A stretch of 64,000 nucleotides of DNA from the NCBI GenBank assembly GCA_944472155.2, contig OX235279.1, positions 134,698,920-134,762,919 on the forward strand, given 5' to 3'. Positions 12,398 to 25,201 of the stretch are shown piece after piece. Under the pieces are notes generated by a model. The model was not told where the DNA came from. It made no database searches and worked only from the letters and a program-made list of their open reading frames with translations. Every line of letters begins with the position of its first letter. Position 1 is the first letter of the stretch. Source of the stretch: Trichobilharzia szidati. Lineage: Eukaryota; Platyhelminthes; Trematoda; Strigeidida; Schistosomatidae. A program made the position numbers and the translations under genes.

Positions 12398-13040
12398 CCT
12401 GAACTCTAACCACAAAAGCCGCTTACCAAATCCTTCCATCACCTTAGTCTTAAGCGTATTTTTGACTCTTTGTAGAATGATCCTTCGTCTTCATTTTGCT
12501 TTAAAAATTCCTAACTTCAAAACAATCACTTCGTACATACTTTGAACCTGTTATTCTTGTAAACACTATTCCATTTTCAAGCGCTCACAATTTTAATAGC
12601 AACCTGTTCTAAGTGCTGCACAAAGTCACCATTTGACCTATATCTGGTATCAGTTCTCTACAGTGTTATGGCTACTACCATATCGAATACAATGAAAACC
12701 AAATTTCCATATGAGTCTGGTGGTGTCAAATACTAACAGTCTCAGTAGTAAACGAATCGTGAACAATACTGAACGTTGAAATTCTGAAGACAGCCATTCG
12801 AAACTTCATCTTGCGCTTAGATGAAGTGAATTCAGTGCATTTAGTTCTGAGCAGGATTCTTCGGTCATGCTTTCAGATATTAGAACGTGTTCCCTCAAGA
12901 TTTCAAAGTTTATCAACCAATGCAATTGGAGCATAAAATATGTCATTGCTTTATTTGCTAATCTGTGTGTGACTACGTCTATCAATGACAATTGAATGAG
13001 CGTAGATTGTTTTAATTGGTTTTCTCAGTTCACTTATCAG

Positions 13041-13049
13041 ATATATATA
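13041..13049 (+). promoter_or_regulatory. TATA box, globin copy B
   Basis: ATATATATA, 59 bp upstream of the globin ATG, following TTATCAG. Confidence 0.5.
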
Positions 13050-13107
13050 CGGGTGTGACATTCTTCACATAGCAAGTAGTATCTCATCATACAAACAGCT
13101 TATTATT

Positions 13108-14206
13108 ATGACCGGTGTCACTCAATCCCAAGTTGATCGGTTAATTAGCGAACTGGGACCTCATGTAGATACAGAAGAACACCGTGTAGGACTTGGCTTG
13201 AAGGTGTATGGATGGTAAGTGTGTGAAACGCAGGAAGAATATTTGTTCTCACTAAATCTCAGGTTTTTGAAAGCTAAACCTGAATATATTCCCAAATTCT
13301 CAAGACTTCAAGGTCTCGATGAAAGCAACTTTGCGCAATCAGAAGGAATTAAATATTACGCAAGGACCCTGATTGACGCACTTGTGCCAATATTGCAAGC
13401 AGCAGCTAATAAGAATGAATTGGACAAGCTGTGTTTGAATGAAGCTGTCCTACACCGAACTCGTCAGGTATCGGAAGAAACCTTCAAGGTGAGTTTTGTC
13501 AAGCAGCTTTCCACCATATATCTATTCTTGGAGTGCAACTTCAGTCTGATTTTCTCTGATATTATTATCTTGATTAGTGCATGAAATAAGGCAGATTGGC
13601 TTCGTATAGGAGGGCATAATATTACACTCACTTTTCCTAGGGGATTGTGAGAGTAAACAGAGGTAAGTGTAGCCAGGATAAGTTCTATCGGTTCCTGAAT
13701 GATTTAAGGAAGAAAGAATAACGTGCAAGTCTCCAAAGTGTCTCAAATTCCAATGGGAAGCTGTTTTATGTTTGTTTCATTATAATGATAGTTAAATTAA
13801 TTCCAGATTATGGTTGGTTTCTTGCTTGCCAATGTTTTTTTAACCTTTGATATGAACTCAGCCATCTTCCTAGATGAACTTATTATTAGTCTATGCAAAT
13901 TCCTTGGTGTCAATCACACGAAGCAGAATTATTCCGAAATTACTCTTTCATCAACAAAATATTACTTTTCTTCAGTAGAGAAATGTAGGCAGCAGGATAC
14001 CATATATTGGGTGTTATATAAAATTAGCACGAACTCCTTATGGTGTTTCTCACACAGTTACCTTCCTTTTGTTTCATTCTATATTTTAGAATTCGCTGCC
14101 GATATTTTTAGACATTTTTGACTACTATTTGGAAGATCCGGAGAACAAGGAAACAATGAGGAAAATTTTGAAATACGTATTTCCGGCAATCGGTACTCAG
14201 ATATAG
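13108..14206 (+). CDS. Trematode globin (myoglobin/haemoglobin), copy B
   Basis: The same 149-residue globin as copy A, from exons 13108-13214, 13263-13488 and 14090-14206. Intron 1 is 48 bp (GTAAGT...TCTCAG, phase 2); intron 2 is 601 bp (GTGAGT...TTTTAG, phase 0). Key residues are Tyr34 (B10), Phe48 (CD1), Tyr68 (E7, within IKYYARTL) and His100 (F8, within AVLHRTRQV). The C-terminus FPAIGTQI fits the family. Helix boundaries and length agree with digenean myoglobins of 147-150 residues. Introns sit after residues 35 and 111, close to the two conserved globin intron regions (B and G helices). A TATA box lies 59 bp upstream and AATAAA 125 bp downstream, so this copy has everything needed for expression. 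Neither copy has a disabling change. Confidence 0.94.
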
Positions 14207-14331
14207 ACAAGCGATAGTCAAACTTTTTATAAAATGAATGCGATCCATCGGAACTGACAATGAATGAATTTGTACAGGATGGTCTTAAAATTACTCAGTT
14301 GCTGATTACCTTAAACTGCTCAGTATGGAAC

Positions 14332-14337
14332 AATAAA
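14332..14337 (+). terminator. Globin copy B polyadenylation signal
   Basis: AATAAA 125 bp past the stop codon TAG at 14204-14206. Confidence 0.6.
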
Positions 14338-15248
14338 AACACTACCCAGTAATTTTTTTAAAGATAATTATGGAACTTTATTTGGTTTCTTTTTGCTGCT
14401 TCATAATTGTGCGATAATTCGAGAGGTAGAAACTTGTTTGTTATGTGGAGAAAACATCAATCTGAAATAGTTGCAATAATAATAATAGAACTATGTGTAA
14501 GTAATGACTCTTGCATTGAACCGAAGAGGCTAGCTAAATTTATCCGACTGTTCAGTGGTGTGTGGAATTGATGCCTATGTCATAAATATCTGATAAGTGA
14601 AAGCGTTTAATGCGTGTTTTGTATTAGTTTGATGACCACCCTAACTGTGACTTTTTTGTTGTACACGCGTAGATTTTGAGTTGTTTAATTAGTAATACTC
14701 TTTTATAGAATAACGGTATTGAATAACCATTCTGAAAGATGTGAGTATTGGATAGGAGTGATGCTAATATTAGTGTTAGTTGCGGTAATGTAACTGTTAG
14801 TAGTGTGGCGCGTGCTACTGGCAAGAGTTTCCAAGTAGTATATTTTTAACGGCTTCTGTGAGAATCTCGAATAATGAAGCAATGGATTAAGTTGCATAGA
14901 GGAGAGCTGAAGTGCTATGAAAAGTATGCTGTGAAGGCGAAAATGTAGAATATGAATAATTTGTACAAATCGAAGCTTCAATGGGGAATTTTTATATTTT
15001 GCGACCACTGTTCATCATCTTGCCAAACAAGTAATTCTGCTTCCAAATCCAGTCTGTTGCCCATTACAGTAGAATTAGCGGAAGCTTCAAATGTGTTAAT
15101 TTCAGTAGTGGCATTATTTTACTACTAGTTGATCTAGTATTCATAGCGATAGTGCTGATGATTGTAAGTGTGCTACAAAATCGAGTCTAAGTGGACACTT
15201 ATTTGACTAATGCCAGGGGTTACTCTAATATTTTGACTTCGTCCACAG

Positions 15249-15337
15249 TGGAATTGGATGTGACACCCTTGCACGGTAAAGTGAGATATTGTATATGAGT
15301 GACAGAGGATGATGAGGAAAATGTTTCTGCTAAATAA
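15249..15337 (+). other. Candidate terminal exon pair with a 30-nt intron (arm B copy)
   Basis: A TCCACAG acceptor is followed by a 27-nt exon reading ELDVTPL, a 30-nt intron (GTAAAG...GACAG, 15276-15305), then EDDEENVSAK and TAA. Joined phases are compatible. It is about 1 kb downstream of globin copy B with no evident first exons. It may be a micro-exon-type gene or chance. Confidence 0.2.
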
Positions 15338-18300
15338 CAATACATATATTATTAGAACATTTTTTTGAATTCGAGCGATATATTCTAGTCTATGGAATAC
15401 TTTCACTGAGGTCATATCTCAACAGTTATATGTGTATGCTGTAAACTTATCAATTTTGCGTTGGGTCGAGTTTGCGCATTAGATCCTCCGTCATATGATA
15501 TATCAGTTAGAGATGTTGACTTATCAATTGGAACGGTCGTCGTACATCCTTTTCAATAGGGAATGATCATTTACACAACAAATGGTCTGCAAGCATCCGA
15601 GTAGATATCGGGTCAATGAGACATATACTTTCACTCAGAGTTATTAATCAAGAACAGTCATGATGTTGGTGTTTTGAATAGATGAGCTACATGATATTGT
15701 TGAGTGATTTTGACTACTGTATTACTGTCAACACCGTTTCTAGCAGGGAGACCTTCACAACGAACCTACTGCCGACGAAATTGATGCCTAACGAAGAGTG
15801 GACTATTGGAGATGGTGATGTTGATTGATCACGTCGTAGTATGGAATTCTATCGGTTAATTAATGTGTTATTTTGAGATTATTGGATGACGTGTTTTGAA
15901 GCTGATATTTTCGATAACCACTGCATTTTCATACAAAGAACACCACTAGAATAATTGACCAAATATTGTAGATACAGTTGTGATGTTTATTCTTACTTAT
16001 TAGTCAGGTGTATTTTAGGTGCTTTGACAACTAACTAACATTACAGAGAAATGAGAGCTGTCTATTGGCTGATTTATACCACTTGCATGTATGAGTGTTT
16101 CAGTTTTCGTTTCATTCTGTCGTTTGTTTGACGACTGAGCAGTTGCAAAGTAACTACCGAGAACAGAGACTAGGTTATTTGTGTTACACTGAAGGGATGT
16201 TGAAAATCTACTGCAAAAGGTGGAACACTGTGGCGATGTTTTTCAAAACAGTAGTCTATATCAATCAGTATGTGCAGCGCTAGTACTGGAAGTGTGTGAA
16301 AAATGTGCTACCAGAACCATATCTTTTGACTTTCAATTTCAGTGCAAGAGGAATTATGAGCACTTATTCGTGTATGATTGGTTGTTTTAATACTATATTT
16401 TGACGAAACCCATGCCACATGTAGTCAGACGTGTCAGTCAAATATTTTATTTATTTCTATATGTATGACCTAGTTTCAACAATTGTTTTCATTCATTAGA
16501 CCTGAAACAATCGTAACTACATACGATTTCATGCATGTTTATGTTCAGACAAGTTTCGTTTAAAACACATATTAGCACAGACCAAATACAAGTTTGCAAT
16601 GACTGATGGGTATCAATAAAAATAGAATGGAAGTTTAATTAGATGTGAGCAGCTATAAACAAGGAGTTGTGTGATGAGACAAACAAGATAGTCAATGAGT
16701 AAATTATTGTCAAAATGAACGTAGAAAGACAAGAGTGTTGAAATTACACGGGAATGGAAAGGGTAAGGGAAGCATATTTTAGTTCGTGCAATATATTCTC
16801 TCCAAGGATTCTGAAGTAGGTAAGAAAAAAATTGTACAGAATTCAATGGATGCGTTCCACTGCATGACATTCTTGCTAACTGCGTGCACGCTAATCACAT
16901 CTTCCAGGATATGTACAGGCACCAGTAGTTTGTAAAACAGGACGTCTCGGTATATAATCCATTGATTATGAAAAGAAAAAGTATAATGATTTTGGTTAAG
17001 AAATTTCTGCTGATTTGTAAACGTCCTTTATATTTGATACACCAGGTAAACTACTATCTTACAACATTTTCTCAAGTAAACTATTGACTTGAAAACATTC
17101 ACTTCTTATCCAGTCATGTAATATTGGGCTGTGTGATACTATCACATCAGTAATTATTTAGATTTTACTGAAAATAACGCGCGGTAGGTGTGTGTGGGCC
17201 AGAGGTAATCTTTGGCGATGTTAAACATGCTAATGAAGGCCAATTAATACGGTCATATAATGCACTGGATGAGGTACAAAATGTTTGGATCTATGTGTAC
17301 TTTGTTCCAGTTTCCTCGAAATTCTATTTAAACATTACTGGTGTTTATCAAGAAATATGAAATGTAGGTCCTGTGGCACACGTTGATCGACTCGAAATGA
17401 CATTTACTGTCATGGCTGTGAAAAAAGTTTATTTCACGGTCTTACTATGCTCGACTGAATGACTCAGTTGGATTGATTAAGTCTGTATAACTCTCTTTGT
17501 AACTCCATAATGATGAATATTGTGATTGATTTGAAGGCTGTTCAACATCGAATGCGTTGAAATGAAGCATGGCGTGTTCAGCATTTAACTTTCAGTCAAC
17601 GAGTTCGACGTTTAAGGGGTGTATGAGTATGAGTTCACAAGATTAAATATCTCGTATTAGATGGGGATCGACTGACAGGACATTTATTATTTTTGCCTAA
17701 CGATCATACATGCGTGTAATGGCGTTCACTATTGTTGTGGTTTTAGCGGATACTTGAACACTGAGTGCGATGAAAGAACACGTAGTGAAGTTTAGTGTCT
17801 CAGCTGCTAATGCAACTCCCAGTTCACATCATTTTGTCAATGTTCTGATTACTTTGAGTAATATAAGTAATGTTTGTATGACGATTAGAACGATGAGTGC
17901 TTGTGTTTGACACGTAGTTTGTTTTGAATTGAACGATTTGTGAGTGAAGACAACAAGATGTGGAGCATATTCAAATATTGGTGACTGGATAATGGTTAGA
18001 ATGATGGATGCTTATTGTGTGTCTCTTGTAGTCGACACGTTCCATGGAGTGCAATTGACTTGACCTATATAGGGGTCATTGAACTGGTGAAAGAATGACT
18101 TGTTCATCAGCATTGCATGAGACCTAAATGTCACAGTGAATGAAGTTGATGGAAACGTGACATTTCATTTGTGCATGTGTACGAGGTCTCAGAGACAAAT
18201 ATCTCAACGCACATGATGAATGACTCACAAGACAAATGTCATTCACGTCTTAGGGTACCACATGCATGGATAGATGTTAACTGTTGATTAAGAATACCAC

Positions 18301-19710
18301 ACTGATTTTCATGTCTGAATGAAAGTTTCGTGTGGTGTATAGGAATCATGGTGTTTTAACAGCGTCATTCGATATTGACTGTTAGGGAGTCAGTGATACT
18401 CGAAAGTATTCAGTTCTGTATGGAAGTGTAAACTATTTGACATCTTCAATCTCACTAATTTCTCTCATTCATCACATATGCATTGCGAATTATGGTGAGG
18501 TTCTCCCAACTATCGTGGCATCTCCTTTGAACTCGATGTCAATCAGCATTGACCGCTATCTCGACAACCGCCGTCGATTGTATCCCCGCTGCGAAATTTC
18601 ACTTCCGACCTCAACGTTTCAACGTGTTCCTAACATAAAAATATCAGACATTCTGTAATTTGTTTTCGAACTTACATTTAAATGGAGCCTGATCATTTTT
18701 GTCTCCTTTAATTGCCTAATACAGTTCATTTTCTAATACTCAGAAGCGTAACGCGTGATTAGTCAAATTACTTCTCTCACACGTACTCAAAATGTTCAAC
18801 TGGTATCTCTTTCAGCATCATGATCACAAAGATAGCTTAATAATCATCCATTATCTTGTCACTGTTGCATGAGGTTGACTGTATTAAAGCTTAAACTATA
18901 CTCACTGAAGTTATATAAAGACTTTTTATTTGTGTGTCTAAAGCGTTATATATTAAGAGCACCTTCAGTTCACAGGTGGGACGTGTTTCAATGAAATAAG
19001 TATTGTTTGTTATATTTATTGTAATTATCTCTTATTTTACCTGAGAATGATTGAGTGGATGTGATTAGAGTTGAAAATATGCTTGTATTGTGATTTACTA
19101 TTATCCAGTTTTAAAAGATTGTCTTTCATCATATTTAGATGTGCTATGAACTCATGATATAATCAAAATAAAAAATAAAATAGCACGCACCAGTGTGTCC
19201 TTGTAGTGTAGTACGAACAAATCGAGGGAAGCAGATGGATTTTAGTGGCTTCACATGTAGTAGAATGACCAAAAGTCATTAGAACCACCATGAAAATGGT
19301 TGGTGTCAATCGGTTGTAGTGGGGAAATCAACAACAACAACAGACATTGTCCGTCAACTATCCAGTGTACCATAAGTCTGAAATGCAGTTATGTCAGAAT
19401 GTTTGAGAAATACCTATGGTTAATTTTTCGACATAAATCGAATTATCATCTGTGGACTGGAAAACATTTAGCCTTTTGGTGTAGTTGATCCATGGACAAA
19501 TACTCCTGTTGCTTGATACCTTACATTTTCACAACATGGTCACTATGATTGGGTTGAAAATATTTAAAAATGTCTTACATCTGACATAATCGTGTAAACC
19601 ACTTGCAATAAATACAGATTGTTCTTTCACTTGAATTCCTTGATATTCAACGCACGTCAGTTCGTATCTGTCATTACGTCTATGTGCCGTTCTCTTTTAG
19701 TACTCACTAA

Positions 19711-21630
19711 CTGTTGCAATATATTATTCATGCCATAACGGTTATGTTTTTCATGTGGTTATATATGGTTTACATTTCCTGAAATGTAACTGTTGTGTAA
19801 TCATATAGTTATATTTTATAGGCATAGTAAGATTTTGTGACATATAGTCTTTTCAGCAAACTATTTAGTGAGCTCACCTGAAACCACGGTTCTTGCACCA
19901 TTTTTCTAGGCTTCCTGAATAGTCCTATGAATTGCGCTGTAGACATTTTTTATTAGGTCATAAAACGTCTTAATCACACTGACCTTGATTCCAAGGAGTT
20001 TTAAAACACACCAAAATACTCACCTAGCTCATTCTCTATATTAATATTTACTCTTCATTTATCCTATCCTTTTTAAATCAACGCTGAATAAACCTAATAA
20101 ATTTAATATTAAAGATTGAATTAAAGAAGGAATTCGAAGATTAGCTGGAACTATTGTAAGTGATATGCGAATACTAGTCTTGTGCATTTACCGGTTAACA
20201 GTAAACTTCATTTTGTAGAAAAGTTTTTATTAAGATTTTCGGATGTCTTTTCATGACTTATAATGGTTAAATTATCAAGCATTCTTGATAATTTTATAAA
20301 AGTGATAACACTTCGATGGCATTTGTGACGGTTATGAGTAATTAGACGCGTTGAATTTCCAAAGTGCATCAAACTATCTAATATTTAATATTTACTAAAA
20401 TATTAAAATAAACTAATAATATTTAATGTTTAGTTATCTCTTTAACTAATAGGCAGGAAAATTTAGTTGTTTTTTAATATGATATTATCTGTGTTCATAC
20501 GACTTAGTATAGAGCTTTAGACATAATTTCAAAATCACCACTGATTTATATCTTTTGGTTACATTAGATGACCACGCCATGTTAATTAATTCTCTTCGGT
20601 ATTTAGAGAAATCTTCCTTGACATTTTCTTTCTGTTCCACTTTTTGGTAGTCATATATATATATGCATAGGTATCTCCGGTTACTCCCTAATATTTCCTT
20701 TTCATATTTTCATATATTTTCCATTTAATTTGGATTTGATGTACCCTAAAGTGTAATAACAACTTTCACTTTCACTACTCGAGAATTTTTCTTCATAATA
20801 ATAAGGTGTGGTCTTCATTAGGTCATATTTGTATGTACAGTTTTTGTAGCATATTAATCTCTAAACAGAATCAAATGTAGAGAGATACAGAGTAGTTATC
20901 AACAAAATGTTATATATGCATAATTCTAACAGCGTAAACTTACCCACAGTTGAACCACACCCATTTCATTGTATCTGGACAGTCTAGCAAGACACTGAAC
21001 ACCCATGATTAATATTTTTACTTTGCTTAATTCCCCTTATGCCTAAGTATTTACGATTGATAAGCAATGTTATTTGCAAGGGAAAGTAGTTTCGTGTACA
21101 TTGTTACTTCACCGGTACCTTTATTTAATCATTCCGTTAGAAATGTGTTTTATTCATTTTTCTAATATTTTGGCATATTGGCACTGGCTCCCATTTTTTG
21201 AGTTAACTATTCTTCTTGAGTAGCTTTTCCTATGCTCTTAAGCCTTATTGTATGCTTTGTGTTTTCGGACACTTTTTCATTCGTGATTGTCTTAGTTTCT
21301 ACACACCTCTTTTTTATTTTTAGCGCTGTCTCACTCCTTGAAAAATTACATCGACAACAAGGTTTAAAAGCTTTACAATATGAGATCCATTATGTTTTGC
21401 CGATTCTTATTATTTATTAGGACAGCACCGTATCGTAGATAAATTCTGAGCTTGTTAATTTGAAAGTCATTCAAAAATTTCTTACTATTTTTGGGGCTGA
21501 ATAAATAATTTGAATTGGCTTCAGATTTCCGGGAAAATGTTTTATTGGTAAACTGCCAGTACTTTTTATGAATATTTAAACATTTCAAAACAAGAGAAAA
21601 ACTATTAAGTTAGGGGGAATACTTTCCCAG
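19711..21630. other. Intergenic, nothing assigned
   Basis: AT-rich single-copy-looking DNA. A pyrimidine-rich acceptor near 21,320 opens a short frame (AVSLLEKLHRQQGLKALQYE), but no donor or partner exon could be fixed. Confidence 0.5.
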
Positions 21631-21631
21631 A

Positions 21632-21815
21632 CTCCATTATGGGTAAATCATATCACCTTGATATTATTATGAGCAATAAATTGTGTTCGAAACGTCATCA
21701 GTAAATATTACTGCATAACACTATGAGACTTTATCGAAATAAAACTTTTACCTTTAGTGGAATTATGCTCTACCATATTGCACAAGTTTTATTCTTATAT
21801 CAATGATACTTTCCA
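21632..21815 (+). repeat. Tail element, inverted dimer with deleted left arm
   Basis: The right unit (from about 21,657) reads TTGATATTATTATGAGCA, then the GTTCGAAACGTCATCAG block, an ACACTATGAGA block and a GCACAAGTTTTATTC-type end, matching copies at 54.1 and 57.7 kb with several substitutions. To its left, ACTCCATTATGG and AATCATATCA are the inverted outer and inner ends of the same unit with the middle deleted. No clear target-site duplication was found. Confidence 0.65.
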
Positions 21816-22145
21816 GGAACTTATAAATAGTAACTGGGTTCAAGGATATTTTAGGACTCATTTTATAGATAAATCTATTTGAATGTTGAGTTTATTGTCA
21901 TTTAGGACCAAATGAATCTTCCAAGATCCAAACGAATGAACTGCTATGTACATATATTTATCATTAGTACAGAAAAATATAAACAATTTATTTCTCTCTA
22001 ACTCTGTAAAAACTGAGAGTTCATATAAAGTTCCAATTGTCGTCACAACGTTACACGTTTTCTAAATATTTTGGAAAAATAACGAATGTAGACATTATAT
22101 GCTTGCATGAAACAATCTTAGCTTCAGGTAGTAGTAATTTTTCAG

Positions 22146-22391
22146 TCAAATATGTCATTGATTTCCCTAGAGAAGATACTTCTCTATAACCAACAGTCTA
22201 TGATTGTTATTGAATGGTCATTATTGGCATTTTTTAGTTTACGGCGTTATTTACTACTCCCTTTGTCCAATGCTAGTCTGGACTTGGATACAAATGCAAC
22301 AAGATTTTTTAATAGTTTACTAGGTTTGCAGACTCATCTTCCAATAAGCAAGCAGGAATTTCAGGAGGAAACAGAATCGTTAATAGGATGA
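22146..22391 (+). other. Candidate coding exon of unknown gene
   Basis: An AATTTTTCAG acceptor is followed by an 81-codon open stretch to TGA, including a polar, protein-like end (ATRFFNSLLGLQTHLPISKQ and onward). No upstream exon, homology or polyadenylation signal was identified. It could be a terminal exon of an unannotated gene or a chance open frame. Confidence 0.22.
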
Positions 22392-24919
22392 CATTTCATG
22401 TAGAATTTGTCGTCCTTATACATGTTAGACTGTTAAATGACCGTGATCTCATGTTATGCTTGTAGTTTCTGTGGATAACCATTTTTTAAAACTGTTATTT
22501 GGTACAGGGTAATTCAATAGTTGTATAATCCAGCTGACAAGTTGCTTACCTCTGAGTGATCCAACCGCTGCATCTAGAATGTTCATTGACACTTTGATAC
22601 TTTAACTACTGTTCAAAACGGCAGAATGCGAAATCTCTGTGGTCCATTCAGAATAATCCTGATTATTACTACATTGTGAATTACTTGATCTTATGAATAT
22701 CTATAGTTGTAGTTTGTATCTTAGATTATTTTCAAAGAAATTTAATTGACAGATTTATACTACTGAGTAGTAGTGATTTACAGGATTAGCAATTAGTCAA
22801 CCACACTAAGTTGTCGAATCGCAAATATGGAATATATTTTACGGTTAAACCTTTGAAAACACTAAAAAACAAGACTGTTGCTTAAGTACTTCACTTCCCT
22901 CCTACTCTAATTTTCAATTCATATCTTGGACATAGATAGCTCCTCGTTATCTCACTTCCGCAACAGTGAAGTGTCTACAGTCATTGTTTTCATTACATTA
23001 AATTATTTTGAGAAATTGTTAACAGAAAACTAAGATACACTTACTTACTACAGAAGATATAAAATATAATCATGGATTAGCAGTAAATTTAATTCTTCAC
23101 AATGAATTATGCCTGAAACGTCTTCCAGTAAACAAAAGAGTTTTACTGTTATCAGAATGATGAACAAATTAACATACGAATCTAAATAGAAGTTATGTCT
23201 ACAGAACACCGATATTCTGAATGAGAACATCATTAATTGTATATTTTAAAGTCATTCAGTATACAGTTCGCCGTTGGATTTCTGAAGATTTAGTACCTTT
23301 CAACGTGAATTTCTTTGTGAAAATAGGACATGAGTGCAGTTTGCTAAAATATTCATGACTAGCACAAAAAAATATCTGTTCAACAGACCTCCAATCACGA
23401 TCTGTTCATGGATAAATTCACCTTGAAATGTGAAGAATTTATAAATGACAGTGGATTACATGCTGACAAATGGCGAAATTAATTTTAAATTATATATGAA
23501 CAACCAATGTTACTATACAAAGTAAGATGTAGCTCAACTGAGCTTATTCTACTTTCCACCACTGAGAAACGGATTCAATTGTAACAAGAATACAGGAAAT
23601 AAATTAAAAGATACTGAACAATACTGTCCTAAATTCTCAATGCTAATTAGCTTGGTAGATAATTTCATAGTGTTTGAAACCAGTAGTGCCAGCTACAAAT
23701 CTCAGCAGTGCGACCTGGATTCTCTCAGTTTATGAAGTTAAGTGGTAGATGAAAACTGATGCATAAAACTATTGTTTACCCAAAGATCACCCCTTATCTA
23801 AGCTCTCTTTATTTAAAAAATTAACTCTACATGTCATCCGCATACAATTTCATCTTAAGTAAACTCAGTTATCCCACATAGTGGCACGTATGGGTGCCAT
23901 TTAAACAAAATTTGAATTGATCTTTCAAGTTATGGAATTAATTGTATTTCCTTGATGTTGACGTTTTCACAACAGTCTGCGCTACTTGCGAATTCGAACA
24001 GAAACAGTAGTAATCTAATGTTTTCATTCTGGTATGGTTAGATGTTATAGAATTAGAATAATGATCTTAATGATGAAGTATTTCACTATCGCCTGTTACA
24101 AATGAATTGAGATCACTCTTGTCATCTGAAAAACAGAACTGCAACTGTCGTCGAATTAGGATTAAAAAAAGAGGATGTTTTGAAAGTGTTTTAAGCTTCA
24201 GTAGTAAGATATTTATACTGCAACTCTGAACTGTGATTAATGACTGAGAGACACAAGTGCTCCACTTAGAGTAAGACTACATTGTTTGAAATATTCAGTA
24301 TTTAAATTCCTTTGAATGTGATGTTCGCACATTGCTAATTAGCATATCTTCTTCATTCTACTCATATGTACCAAAATGCCAAGCATTAAGTGTTCGGAAA
24401 TGTCTACTAGAGCTTAGACGTAGTATAATCTTTATTGGGTGAAGATAGTTAGACCCACTTGAAAGAGATATATTAGAAAGAAATTTTATTCCATATTCAC
24501 AATCATCAATGAAATTTTATTGCATCTTTTCAGCATAATATATATTCTGGCTGTAATCAGTTCATTAGCTGTCTAGCGAATTAAAAGTTTGATGCGGAAT
24601 GACACCTTTAATAAATGCAGTTAACTTATTTTATTTATATATTATTGGACTATTTCTGTCACATTTCAGATCCTCTAGTCTTGGGATCCATAGACCCTGA
24701 CGACTAATGGAAGTCACCCGTACATTTAGCTTAGGAGCATAAAATAGAAATTTCGCTTAGATTTATGTATTATGGTGTGAATTACACCTACTTTAAAAGG
24801 ACTAACAACACACTTGCATACATTTCTAATTAAACGAGATGAGGTTCACTCACATATGTTTAACACAACTGTTGAAGTCGAAAGTCTTAATGGACTAACT
24901 CCAAATCTAAGAGTCTGCG
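22392..24919. other. Intergenic, nothing assigned
   Basis: AT-rich DNA without a convincing exon, repeat or RNA gene. Confidence 0.5.
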
Positions 24920-24928
24920 TAGAATATT

Positions 24929-25201
24929 TATTATTATTATTATTGTATCCTTTAATTCCTACAGGAACATAGGGCTTCAGCCGTGCGTCTCCATTGCCTT
25001 CTGTTCTCTGCTAGAGTCTTCACCTGGCTCCAAGTCTGCCCACACGTTTTCATCTCCTCTTCACATGACCTTCTCCAAGTCACCTTTGGACGACCAACTC
25101 GCCGCTTCCCTTTCGGGTTCCACTCAAGGGCTTGTCTATTGATGTCACTTGATGGTTTCCTCAGACTGTGGCCAATCCATCTCCATTTCTTCCTGCCTAT
25201 T
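24929..25201 (-). mobile_element. RTE (SR2-type) LINE 3' fragment with target-site duplication
   Basis: On the minus strand the sequence encodes the C-terminus of an RTE reverse transcriptase in one open frame: WRWIGHSLRKPSS, then RQALEWNPKGKRRVGRPK, then ENRRQWRRTAEALCS and a stop. It ends in a GAAGCCCTATGTTCC-type 3' end and a (TAA)n tail (24929-24945 on plus). Both flanks carry the 9-bp direct repeat TAGAATATT (24920-24928 and 25202-25210), so this is a complete, severely 5'-truncated insertion. The unbroken frame suggests a relatively recent event. Confidence 0.9.

Larger units (their letters stand above)
12398..19710 (-). repeat. Right arm of the 7.3-kb inverted repeat
   Basis: The reverse complement of 2345-9668. 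The inner edge (12401 pairs with 9665) is sharp but slightly diverged over its last 60 bp. The outer end fades near 19,700, after a TTACGTCTA block shared with 2370. Three of 73 codons differ in the 18437-18658 open frame relative to its partner at 3405-3626, so that frame is not constrained and was not annotated as a gene. Confidence 0.95.

Noticed and set aside
13219..13584. 121-codon open frame over globin exon 2 taken as a stand-alone gene
   Set aside because: It begins inside intron 1 and runs into intron 2. Splicing to exons 1 and 3 gives a full-length globin.
16095..16283. Open frame after a TTTCAG acceptor in arm B (and 5783-5971) as a terminal exon
   Set aside because: No partner exon, polyadenylation signal or homology. 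Too weak to annotate.
18437..18658. 73-codon open frame present in both arms (also 3405-3626)
   Set aside because: Three of 73 residues differ between arms that are otherwise nearly identical, and no splice or start context supports it.
2345..19710. Palindrome as a fold-back sequencing or assembly artefact
   Set aside because: The arms differ by indels and a rising substitution rate outward, the spacer is not palindromic, and the flanks are unrelated. Long reads would still be the deciding test.
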